Assembly: GCA_964387585.1 (NCBI GenBank)
Contig: CAYLWW010000003.1
Span: 1-35,655, forward strand
Reading direction: 5' to 3'
Origin: CAYLWW01 sp964387585
Lineage (GTDB): Bacteria > Pseudomonadota > Alphaproteobacteria > Rickettsiales > Midichloriaceae
DNA length: 35,655 nucleotides
Part shown: piece by piece, positions 25,377 to 34,100 of the stretch
How the letters are laid out: each line of letters starts with the position of its first letter
Position numbering within the stretch: the stretch's first letter is position 1
Made by a program: the position numbers and the translations under genes
The notes under the pieces: model-generated
Databases searched by the model: none
Seen by the model: the letters and a program-made list of their open reading frames with translations, nothing else
Told to the model about the DNA's origin: nothing

Positions 25377-25560
25377 CGTTATTTTAAATATCATTTTATT
25401 TATAGCTACTATCTTTTTGATAAGTCAATGTTTTGCTTGTTATTTACTGTTTTTAAACGGAGTTATATATATCACTCAAGCGCTTATTAGATCTTCATTT
25501 CTATAATACTCCTTAGTATTTATTAATTTAGCTAAGAGTGATCATAATCAATTATATAAA

Positions 25561-27660
25561 ATGAGTAAATTGATAGATGTATTGTTACCCACGCCTTTAG
25601 ATCGAACATTTACATATGTGCTTGATGAAGATAGAGAATACTGTATAGGGCAATGGGTAATAGTTCCTTTTGGTAATAAAGAGTTCATTGGATTAATATG
25701 GAATGAAACGGTAATTGAAGGCAACAGTTACATTCATCAAGCTATTTCTATAGGTAAGATCAGGAATGTTAAAGTAGTTTTAAAATCTTTACCTCATCTT
25801 AAATCAACTATGCACGAGTTTATATCTTGGGTAGCTAGATATAACGTGGCCCCCCTTGGTGCGGTATTTAAAATGGTGTTGGGCTTAGCTAATAAAGAGA
25901 TGTTAAAATTAGCAGGCAAGTTAGAAGAAATACAAAGTTCTGGTGCTATTTACGATGAAGCTAATTCAGTAGATTTAAGCTTTAACTCAAACTTTTTGTT
26001 AAATGAAGAGCAACAAGAAGTAGCTAGCCAAATATTGGCTACTTCTAATCAATATACAGTTTCAGTAATAGATGGAGTAACTGGTTCAGGAAAAACAGAA
26101 GTATATTTGAAGGTAGCTCAAGAGATAATGGAACTTGGTGGGCAAGTATTAGTATTAGTGCCAGAGATAGTCTTAACCACTCAGCTAGCAGAGCGCTTTA
26201 AAATGAGATTGGGTATTAGTAATTTAGCAGAGTGGCATTCTAACGCTAACAGTAGTTCTAAAAGTAAAATTTGGTATAGTCTTCAAATAGGAAAAATTAA
26301 TTTCATAGTAGGGGCTCGTAGTGCATTATTTTTACCTTTTTCTAATTTACGTTTGATTATAGTAGATGAAGAGCATGATAATTCCTTTAAACAAGAAGAA
26401 GGGGTTATATATAATGCTAGAGATATGGCTATATTACGTGCTAAACTAGAAGATATACCTATAATACTAGCTTCTGCTACTCCATCTATAGATACAATAC
26501 TGAGTGCTAAAAAAGCGAAATTTAATTACTATACGTTAGAAAATCGTTATAGCGGAGTGGTATTGCCCAAAATAGAATTAGTAGATTTAAATAAAACGAA
26601 TAAAAAAGAAGATCTAACTCTCTCTAAAACTGATAATCTAAATAATCAAAAAAAATCGGCAAAAAAAGTAGACAATAATTTACATGATTATACTCGTGAT
26701 CAGATTATAAATTTTTATAACAATGGTAAACAATCTCTATTATTTATTAATAGAAGAGGATATGCTCCAATAATTTTTTGTAATAGTTGTAGTGAAAAAG
26801 TAAAATGCCCTAATTGTCAATTTTGGTTAGTATATCATAAAGCGAAAAATATAGCTCAGTGTCATTATTGTTCCTACAATATACCTTATAATTCAAGATG
26901 TAATAATTGTGATAAAGAAAATACTATAGTGAATTATGGTGCAGGAGTTGAGCGTATAGCAGAAGAAGTAAGTACCTTTCTTCCTCAAGCTCGCTTACTT
27001 ACTGTAACTAGCGATACTATGTCTACTTATAGTAAAGCTCAAAAAGCAATTCAATCAATAACTGAAGGAAAAGTAGATATAATAATAGGCACTCAAATAA
27101 TAGCGAAGGGACTGCATTTTAGCAATTTACAGCTAGTGGTGATATTAGGTGGTGATATTAGTAATGTTGGAGGAGATATAAGGTCACTAGAAAGGACTTA
27201 TCAGTTATTATATCAAGTTATAGGACGTGCGGGTAGAGAAAAAGAACGCGGCACTGTATTGGTACAAACCCATGAACCATTGAATCCATTGTTAAAATGT
27301 CTTGTTAATGGAAAAAAACAAGATTTTACTGATTTAGAATTGCAATATCGTAAAGAAGCTAATATGCCGCCTTTTACTCGTTTAGCAATTATCCACTTTA
27401 CCTCATCTAATGAAGGTAAATTAATAGAGTACGCAGAGATGATTGCTAAATTTGCACCTGATATGAGTGATAAATTAATCGTATGGGGACCTTCTCCGTC
27501 ACCTTTAACGATATTGAATAAAAAATTTCGTTATCGATTTATAGTTAAAGCTGAAAAAAATATAAACTTACAGAAAATTATCAAGAATTGGATTTCAGTT
27601 TGTCCTATTCCTAATTCGGTAAAAGTAAAAATTGATATAGATCCTTATAATTTTTCTTAA
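25561..27660 (+). CDS. priA: Primosomal protein N' (replication restart helicase PriA)
   Basis: This 699-residue superfamily 2 helicase recognises stalled replication forks and loads the replisome. The N-terminal DNA-binding domain (about 1-110) starts IDVLLPTPLDRTFTYVLDED. Walker A is GVTGSGKTEVYL near residue 179 and Walker B is DEEH near 271. The zinc region near 400-445 has eight cysteines in the order CNSC, CPNC, CHYC, CNNC. The C-terminal helicase part includes IIGTQIIAKGLHF and QVIGRAGREKERG. Between the two helicase lobes (about 343-378) there is a low-complexity lysine/asparagine-rich insertion (NKTNKKEDLTLSKTDNLNNQ and on) that the family usually lacks or has shorter. All motifs are intact. 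Confidence 0.95.
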   Translation: MSKLIDVLLPTPLDRTFTYVLDEDREYCIGQWVIVPFGNKEFIGLIWNETVIEGNSYIHQAISIGKIRNVKVVLKSLPHLKSTMHEFISWVARYNVAPLGAVFKMVLGLANKEMLKLAGKLEEIQSSGAIYDEANSVDLSFNSNFLLNEEQQEVASQILATSNQYTVSVIDGVTGSGKTEVYLKVAQEIMELGGQVLVLVPEIVLTTQLAERFKMRLGISNLAEWHSNANSSSKSKIWYSLQIGKINFIVGARSALFLPFSNLRLIIVDEEHDNSFKQEEGVIYNARDMAILRAKLEDIPIILASATPSIDTILSAKKAKFNYYTLENRYSGVVLPKIELVDLNKTNKKEDLTLSKTDNLNNQKKSAKKVDNNLHDYTRDQIINFYNNGKQSLLFINRRGYAPIIFCNSCSEKVKCPNCQFWLVYHKAKNIAQCHYCSYNIPYNSRCNNCDKENTIVNYGAGVERIAEEVSTFLPQARLLTVTSDTMSTYSKAQKAIQSITEGKVDIIIGTQIIAKGLHFSNLQLVVILGGDISNVGGDIRSLERTYQLLYQVIGRAGREKERGTVLVQTHEPLNPLLKCLVNGKKQDFTDLELQYRKEANMPPFTRLAIIHFTSSNEGKLIEYAEMIAKFAPDMSDKLIVWGPSPSPLTILNKKFRYRFIVKAEKNINLQKIIKNWISVCPIPNSVKVKIDIDPYNFS

Positions 27661-27948
27661 TTCTTAAAATTATAATTATTTTTTGGTAGCTGATTTTTAA
27701 AAATATTTATTTAAAATCAATCTCTTATTACCATTTAACTTTTACAATTATTAACTCACTGAGATAGCTAATTATTGAACTAAATATGTTAATTTTTACG
27801 TGCTTTTTTAATATATTTGCAATAAACTTAGTAATCGTTTTTTAATTTACTTTATCTTGATATTATTTTTATAGTTATTATTATTAAATAAAATAAAAAA
27901 TAATTTATAAAAAAATAATTTAAGTTGATTAAAATGTACTTTTTAAAT

Positions 27949-28377
27949 ATGACCAAAAATATTAACATTATTGATGATCATTATAAGCCTAGTTTGCAAG
28001 AAGAGTATATGTGTCCTCAGCATCTAGAATATTTCAAGCGTAAGCTTATCTATTGGCGTAGTGAATTAGAAAAAGAATCTCTGCAAACTTTAATGCAATT
28101 GAAAGAAGAAAATTGGAACGAACCTGATCTTAATGATAGGGCAACTGTTGAGTTAGATATCATTCTTGAGTTGAAAAGTAAGGATAGAGTTCGTAAATTA
28201 ATAGAAAAAATAGAAATGGCTTTGATAAGAATAGAAAAAGGCCAATATGGTTATTGTGAAGATACGGGAGAGCCTATTGGTCTAAAACGTTTAGAAGCAA
28301 GGCCAATAGCAACATTAAGTATTGAGGCACAGGAAAAACATGAAAGGTTTGAAAGAAGCCATAATGACGAATTATAA
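27949..28377 (+). CDS. dksA: RNA polymerase-binding transcription factor DksA
   Basis: This protein of about 142 residues is DksA, which binds the secondary channel of RNA polymerase and, with ppGpp, adjusts rRNA and stress transcription. The alphaproteobacterial landmarks YKPSLQEEYM near the start, the coiled coil LIYWRSELEKESLQTLMQLK, and GQYGYCEDTGEPIGLKRLEA then RPIATLSIEAQEKHE are all present. The zinc-finger cysteines are reduced to one (GYCEDTG; later positions are T and A/S), as in many alphaproteobacterial DksA proteins. ATG starts at 27949 and 27934 and a TTG at 27925 share the frame. The first of these is chosen because it sits at the expected distance from YKPS. It is followed by flagellar genes on the same strand. 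Confidence 0.9.
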   Translation: MTKNINIIDDHYKPSLQEEYMCPQHLEYFKRKLIYWRSELEKESLQTLMQLKEENWNEPDLNDRATVELDIILELKSKDRVRKLIEKIEMALIRIEKGQYGYCEDTGEPIGLKRLEARPIATLSIEAQEKHERFERSHNDEL

Positions 28378-28560
28378 TTTAAAACTAGCTGAGTACTATC
28401 GGTTCATTTTAAAAATTTTTTATTGCCCTTAAGCCAATATTATAATAGAAATATAATGTTAATTATATTAAAACTAAAAATACTCTGCTATTTCATTAAT
28501 TTTAAAATGAATCAATTTATATTTTAGCTAGTTTATTTTTAAGATAAGGTAAGGGCTTAA

Positions 28561-29079
28561 GTGCAAATGAAAAATTTTGATTCTCCAAACTTAGAAAATG
28601 AAGTTACTGAAAGCTTAAATGATAATAATCTTCAGCCAAAAAATAAAAAGTTAATTTGGATACTGGCTATATCTTTAGTATCAATAATAATTATATTGTC
28701 AGGTATCTTCACTTTTTATTACTATGATAAAAAAGGAAAAGAATTAGCTAAAGAGCTAGAAAGGGAAAATTCCACGGTAACTTTCCTATCTTTAGGTGAA
28801 ATGATAATCAATCTTGACACTAAAGGAAAAGGGATAAGTTATGTAAAATTAAAAATATCTTTTGAAATTTACGGCTTGGATAACATAGAAGCAACTAAGA
28901 AATGGATGCCTAAAATAAAAGATATTATTGTACTTTATTTGCGTGAGTTGAGGCCCTCTGACTTATATGGCTCTATAGGTTTGTATAAATTACGTGAAGA
29001 ATTATTACTTAGGATTAATAAAGTACTTTATCCAAATAAAATAACTGATATTGTATTCGAAGATGTTTTGATTCAGTAA
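28561..29079 (+). CDS. fliL: Flagellar basal body-associated protein FliL
   Basis: This protein of about 170 residues is FliL, a single-pass inner-membrane protein that associates with flagellar stators and supports torque. A short polar cytoplasmic N-terminus is followed by one membrane helix (about 30-54, KLIWILAISLVSIIIILSG). A periplasmic FliL/SPFH-like domain then includes LGEMIINLDTKGKGISYVKL, FEIYGLDNIEA, and a C-terminal LREELLLRINKVL. The frame opens with GTG at 28561, 5 bases after AAGGG; an ATG at 28567 is equally possible. The stop codon forms part of a perfect hairpin (29077-29102), and fliM follows 47 bases later. Confidence 0.88.
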   Translation: MQMKNFDSPNLENEVTESLNDNNLQPKNKKLIWILAISLVSIIIILSGIFTFYYYDKKGKELAKELERENSTVTFLSLGEMIINLDTKGKGISYVKLKISFEIYGLDNIEATKKWMPKIKDIIVLYLRELRPSDLYGSIGLYKLREELLLRINKVLYPNKITDIVFEDVLIQ

Positions 29080-29102
29080 CCATTAATAAAGCTTAATGGT
29101 TA
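29077..29102 (+). repeat. 10-bp perfect hairpin across the fliL stop codon, before fliM
   Basis: TAACCATTAA (29077-29086) and TTAATGGTTA (29093-29102) are exact inverted copies with a 6-base loop. The left arm begins with the fliL stop codon. No T run follows, so it looks like an RNA processing, stability or attenuation hairpin rather than a standard terminator. Confidence 0.7.
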
Positions 29103-29126
29103 AAATAATTTATATTATAATATATT

Positions 29127-30017
29127 ATGCAAAAAAGTAAGGGCGTAGATTTACTAATTAATGCTGAATTAAATAAAGCACATCGCTTACCTACTTTAGA
29201 AGCGTTACTTGTTGATTTCATTAATAAGTTAGCTCTTACCTTTAGAGTTAAAGTTTTCGAGACGATTAATTTAGATATTGAAGCTATTCTACCAGTTAAT
29301 TACGGTGAGTACATAGAAGCATTAGAGCTTCCTACTATGGCAGCTATTTTCTCAGCACCATCTTTAAATGATAACGGTGCTATCGTAATTCATAATGAGC
29401 TCGTTTACTCATTAATAGAAATAATGTTGGGTGGTAGACTCTTAAAACCTTCATTAAGAGTTGAAGATAGGCAATTTACTGTTATAGAACAAGAAATTCT
29501 AAGCAGTACTATAGAAATAATTTTAAGCAACTTAAATTCTATTTTTGAACCAATTTACCAAGAAAATTTTATTTTTGCTGGTTTAGAAAGTAATTTAAGA
29601 TATGGATTGCCACTATCAAGCGATACTCCATTATATTTATGTAGAACAGAGTTTAGTATAGGAGAGCGTTCTGGTAAAATAGACTTTATTTTCCCATTAA
29701 GCTTGCTTAATCCATTTAAAAGTATATTATCTAGACTATATTATCCTGTCAATATGGATAATAAGATTTGGGAAAATCATATAGCTAATGTTTTAGAAGA
29801 TTTAAGCTTGAATGTAGAAGCTGTAATTAGTGATAATTTATCTACTTTAGGAGAATTAAGTAAACTAAAAGTTGGTGATACTATAGTAATAGATAAATTA
29901 TTTGATGAAGAAGTTGAGGTTAGAGCTAACAATAAATTAGTTGGCAAAGCTAAATTAGGTAAAGTTGGAGATAGTGTAGCTATACAATTTAACAATCCTA
30001 TTAATAGTATTACATAG
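29127..30017 (+). CDS. fliM: Flagellar motor switch protein FliM
   Basis: This 296-residue protein is FliM, which forms the middle of the flagellar C-ring and sets rotor direction. The middle domain (about 35-225) shows PTLEALLVDFINKLALTFRV, then EIMLGGR, EDRQFTVIEQEIL and GERSGKIDFIFPLSLLNPF. The C-terminal FliN-homologous domain (about 225-296) shows LGELSKLKVGDTIVIDK and VGKAKLGKVGDSVAIQF. It begins directly with the middle-domain lead-in and has no N-terminal segment with the LSQxEIDxLL motif that binds phosphorylated CheY. The gap to fliL is too small to hide one. FliM is usually about 330-370 residues, so roughly 35 residues are missing, which suggests a switch not controlled by chemotaxis. 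Confidence 0.88.
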   Translation: MQKSKGVDLLINAELNKAHRLPTLEALLVDFINKLALTFRVKVFETINLDIEAILPVNYGEYIEALELPTMAAIFSAPSLNDNGAIVIHNELVYSLIEIMLGGRLLKPSLRVEDRQFTVIEQEILSSTIEIILSNLNSIFEPIYQENFIFAGLESNLRYGLPLSSDTPLYLCRTEFSIGERSGKIDFIFPLSLLNPFKSILSRLYYPVNMDNKIWENHIANVLEDLSLNVEAVISDNLSTLGELSKLKVGDTIVIDKLFDEEVEVRANNKLVGKAKLGKVGDSVAIQFNNPINSIT

Positions 30018-30042
30018 TAGCGTTAATAACTTATTGCTTTGT

Positions 30043-30071
30043 AATAAAAATTTTTAATGATAATTTTTATT
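30043..30071 (+). repeat. 10-bp inverted repeat between fliM and the DUF6468 gene
   Basis: AATAAAAATT (30043-30052) and AATTTTTATT (30062-30071) are exact inverted copies with a 9-base loop. A T-rich tail (TTATTATAA) follows. The arms are pure A/T, so chance is more plausible than for the fliL hairpin. Position in the 67-base gap parallels it. Confidence 0.45.
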
Positions 30072-30084
30072 TTATTATAAAAAT

Positions 30085-30672
30085 ATGGGAATTGTATTAG
30101 ATATTATTATAGTGCTATTGCTTGGTTTGACCATAGCTTTTTGTTGGCGTTTAAATCAGCGTATTAACGAACTAAAGCAAAGTCGTAAAGACTTAGTGGA
30201 ATTAGTAAGAACTTTTGATACAGCTATAATAAATACTCATAAAAGTATAGCTAACCTTAAAGAAGCCTCATATAATGCGGCTAATGAACTGAAGGGCTAT
30301 ATTACTAAAGCTGAAGAATTGATAAATGATATGTCTTTTATGACTGATGCTGCAGCAAAATTAGCTGATCGTTTAGAGGGTAATATAGAAAAAGCTCGAG
30401 ATGCTGAACAAGTTTTAAACGTGATAAAGAAAATAGAAAATTTTACTGTTAAGTCTACAAAAAAAGAGAAAAATAAAGTTTCACAGGAAAAAGTAAAATC
30501 ACCTGTGATTGTTAAAAGCAAATCAAAGGATAAAAACATAAATTCGATTACAGTTGATAAAGATCTTGAGCCTGATAAAAAAAAGTATACGCAAAAAAAT
30601 AAATTAACTACCCAAACTCTAAGTAATAGCACCTCAAGTGCGGAGAAAAAGTTAGTTAAAGCAAAATTATAA
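30085..30672 (+). CDS. DUF6468-type flagellar-cluster protein
   Basis: This 195-residue protein has one N-terminal membrane helix (about 3-22, IVLDIIIVLLLGLTIAFCWR). A helical region follows (RINELKQSRKDLVELVRTFD through ADRLEGNIEKARD), and then a lysine/serine-rich tail that looks disordered. The first 110 residues match the DUF6468 family, found next to fliL and fliM in alphaproteobacteria and of unknown molecular role. The arrangement fliL-fliM-DUF6468 is therefore typical. The genes that usually come next, a MotE-like chaperone and further flagellar genes, are missing; rpoB follows after 438 bases. Confidence 0.8.
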   Translation: MGIVLDIIIVLLLGLTIAFCWRLNQRINELKQSRKDLVELVRTFDTAIINTHKSIANLKEASYNAANELKGYITKAEELINDMSFMTDAAAKLADRLEGNIEKARDAEQVLNVIKKIENFTVKSTKKEKNKVSQEKVKSPVIVKSKSKDKNINSITVDKDLEPDKKKYTQKNKLTTQTLSNSTSSAEKKLVKAKL

Positions 30673-31110
30673 GCTTAGAAAGTTTGATTACAAATAAAAA
30701 TATTTGCTCAAATTAATTTCTTATACTTGTCAATAGTAATTTACTTATGTATGTTCTATAGTTTTATATTTAATAGTTTATTTTTATCTGCACTATATTT
30801 GCTACTTAATATGTTTTCTACTTAGTATCTTGGATCAGTTTAGCCTTTATTATAAAGATTCGCTTTTTAATGCTAATTAAACATTCATTCTCTTGTTTAT
30901 GTTTATAAGATGCTATAATTAATAATATAAAAGTTACCATATTTAAAAGCTTATATGGAATTAAAGAATTATTAGCTCATTTAGAAAGTTGTTTTTATTT
31001 TTTAGTTTTATTCAAGTGAATGATCTAATATAAAAACTAAAGTAATTTTAATTTATAGTGATAAGTTAAAAACTTTTTATTAACAATTTAATTTTGGTTT
31101 TATTTAAGCA
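30673..31110. other. Leader and promoter region of rpoB
   Basis: This 438-base AT-rich spacer carries the promoter candidate at 30893-30919. It has no rplL or other ribosomal-protein gene, which is what normally precedes rpoB, and no recognisable coding remnant. From the candidate promoter a leader of about 185 bases would precede the GTG start. No ribosomal-protein L10-binding leader structure is evident. Confidence 0.5.
30893..30919 (+). promoter_or_regulatory. Candidate extended -10 promoter for rpoB
   Basis: TGCTATAAT (30911-30919) is a perfect extended -10 element (TGnTATAAT). TTGTTT (30893-30898) lies 15 bases upstream of the hexamer as a fair -35. A perfect -10 with TG extension is uncommon even in AT-rich DNA, and the position suits an independent rpoB promoter. 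Confidence 0.5.
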
Positions 31111-34100
31111 GTGTCTTCCATATCTTCATTTACCTCTAGAAAAAGAATAAGACAAAGTTTTGGGAAAATTCCTAGTATTGCTGAAATACCGAATTTGATA
31201 CAAGTACAAAAGAGATCTTATGAGGATTTTTTACAAATTGCAGTAAAGCCAGACTCTAGGATGAACAAGGGATTAGAACTGATTCTTCGGTCTATTTACC
31301 CTATTTCAGATTACGATGGAAAAGCTACTCTGGAGTATGTCAAATATACATTAGGTACTCCAAAATATGATATATCAGAGTGTATACAGCGTGGCGTAAA
31401 CTATGCTGTGCCTTTAGTAGTGACTATGCGCCTTATAGTTTGGGATGATACCGAGATAGGCGTTAAAGAAGTAAAAAGTATTAAAGAACAAGATGTATAC
31501 ATGGGTGAGATACCCCTGATGACAGATAGTGGCACATTTGTAATAAATGGAGCTCAGCGTGTTATAGTTTCTCAGATGCATCGTTCTCCTGGAGCTTTTT
31601 ATTTTCATGATGAAGGTAAAAATAACACTTCAGGAAAATATCTTTATTCAGCTAGAGTTATACCTTATAGAGGTTCTTGGCTTGATTTTGAATTTGATTC
31701 AAAAGATTTACTATTTTTCCGCATAGATAGAAAACGTAAGCTTTATATCACAAACTTGTTAAGGGCGATAGGCTTAAGTAGGGATGAAATTTTAAGTAAT
31801 TTTTATAACTTTAAAGTATACTACCGTCGTGATGAAAGTTGGGTAGCGCAATTTAATATAGATGATTTTCGCGGTGTTAAACCTAGTAAGGATATAATAG
31901 ATTTCGATACTGGGGAAGTTTTGCTTAATGCTGATGTTAGAGTTACTCCAAAAATTATTGATAAAGGAAAGGCTTCTTCAAGTAAAATCAGATATTATAA
32001 GGTTGATAAGGAGGACTTGATTGGTCGTTATATAGCTTCTTCGATTTATGATGATGTGAGTAATGATTTATTAATTGAATCGGGAAATGAGTTAACTGAC
32101 TCCATTTTAGAATTTATTGCTACAACTCTAAAGTTGGATCAAATTAATATTTTAGATATTGATAATGTAAGGGTTGGTCCTTATATAAGAAACACTCTTA
32201 TAGCAGATAAGAATTTAACTCGTGAAGAAGCTTTATGTGATATATACAGAATATTAAGACCAGGAGAACTTGCGAGCCCTGAAGTTGCTGAAGCTGCTTT
32301 AAATAGCACATTTTTTGAAAATGAAAGGTATGATTTATCTGCTGTAGGCAGAATGAAGATTAATATTAAACATGATTTGAATGTTCCAGAGGATGTAAAT
32401 TGCTTACGTAAGGAAGATATTATAGCTTTTATAAAGCAGCTTGTAAGCTTAAAAGATGGAGTTGGGGAAGTAGATGATATAGATAGCTTAAGTAATCGAC
32501 GTATAAGATCTGTTGGTGAGCTAATAGAGAACCAATTTAGATTGGGATTAGTTCGTATAGAGCGTTCTATAGTAGAAAGGATGAATACGGTAGAAATTGA
32601 TACTGTAATGCCTCATGACTTAGTTAACTATAAAACTTTAATGTCTATAGTAAGCGAATTTTTCGGCACTTCTCAGCTTTCTCAATTTATGGATCAAACT
32701 AATCCTCTTTCTGAAGTAACTCATAAAAGAAGAGTTTCAGCTTTAGGACCTGGCGGTTTGACTCGTGAAAGAGCGGGGTTTGAGGTTCGAGATGTTCATC
32801 CTAGTCACTATGGTAGGCTTTGCCCTATTGAAACTCCAGAAGGTCAAAATATAGGGTTAATCAACTCATTAGCTACTTATGCTAGAGTAAATAAGTATGG
32901 ATTTTTAGAAAGTCCTTATCGCAAAGTAATTGATGGTAAGGTAACTGATGAAATATGTTATCTTTCTGCTATAGAAGAGCCTAAATATACTATAGCTCAA
33001 GCAAATGCTAATTTAGATGCTAGCGGTTGTTTTATAAGTGAATTAGTTAATTGTAGGCGTAAAGGAGAATTCATAGTAGTTGTACCTCAAGAAATTGATT
33101 ATATAGACGTATCGCCAAAGCAGTTAGTTTCTGTTGCTGCATCTCTAATTCCATTTTTAGAGAATGATGATGCTAATAGAGCTTTAATGGGTTCTAATAT
33201 GCAAAGGCAAGCAGTGCCACTATTAAAAAGTGAAGCTCCACTAATTGGTACAGGCATGGAGTCTGTAGTGGCTTCTGATTCAGCTGCTGTTGTTGTAGCT
33301 CGTAGAAGTGGTATAGTTGAGACTGTTGATGCTAATAGGATAGTAATAAAAAGCGAAAGTGATGATATCGCAGAAAGCTTAGGAGTAGATATATATACCT
33401 TAGTAAAATATCAAAAATCTAACCAAGGTACTTGTATTAATCAAATTCCTATAGTTAAAGTTGGTGATAGAGTTAATCAAGGTGATATTATAGCTGATGG
33501 ACCTTGTACTGATTTAGGTGAGCTAGCTTTAGGTAAAAATGTTCTAGTAGCATTTATGCCTTGGAATGGTTATAATTTCGAGGATTCTATACTAATCTCT
33601 GAGCGTATAGTAAAAGAAGATGTTTATACTTCTATTCACATTGAAGAATTTGAAGTAGTAGCTCGTGATACTCGTTTAGGGCCTGAAGAAATTACTAGAG
33701 ATATTCCTAATGTAGCTGAAGATGCATTAATGTATATGGATGAGAATGGTATAGTTCATATTGGTGCTGAAGTTAAAGCAGGAGATATATTAGTAGGTAA
33801 AGTTACTCCTAAGACTGAGTCTCCTTTGACTCCTGAAGAGAAGTTGTTGAGAGCTATTTTTGGCGAAAAAGCTGCTGAAGTAAGAGATTCATCACTTCGT
33901 GTACCTCCAGGAATAAAAGGTACTGTAATAGGCGTACGTTTATTCACTAGAAGAGGAGTAGAGAAAAATGAACGTGCTATAGCTCTAGAACGTATTGAAA
34001 TAGATAAGCTAACTAAGGATAAAAATGATCAATTAACCATAATAGAAAATTTTGTTTATACTAAATTAAAAAATGTATTAATAAACCAAAAGGTAGTAGC

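Noticed and set aside
25371..25384. Perfect palindrome AAATAACGTTATTT at the end of plsX as a terminator
   Set aside because: It has no loop and only two G/C bases, so it would not form a useful RNA hairpin; chance is likely.
28234..28377. Loss of zinc-finger cysteines in DksA as a defect
   Set aside because: The single-cysteine pattern is common among alphaproteobacterial DksA proteins, so it is a family trait and not decay.
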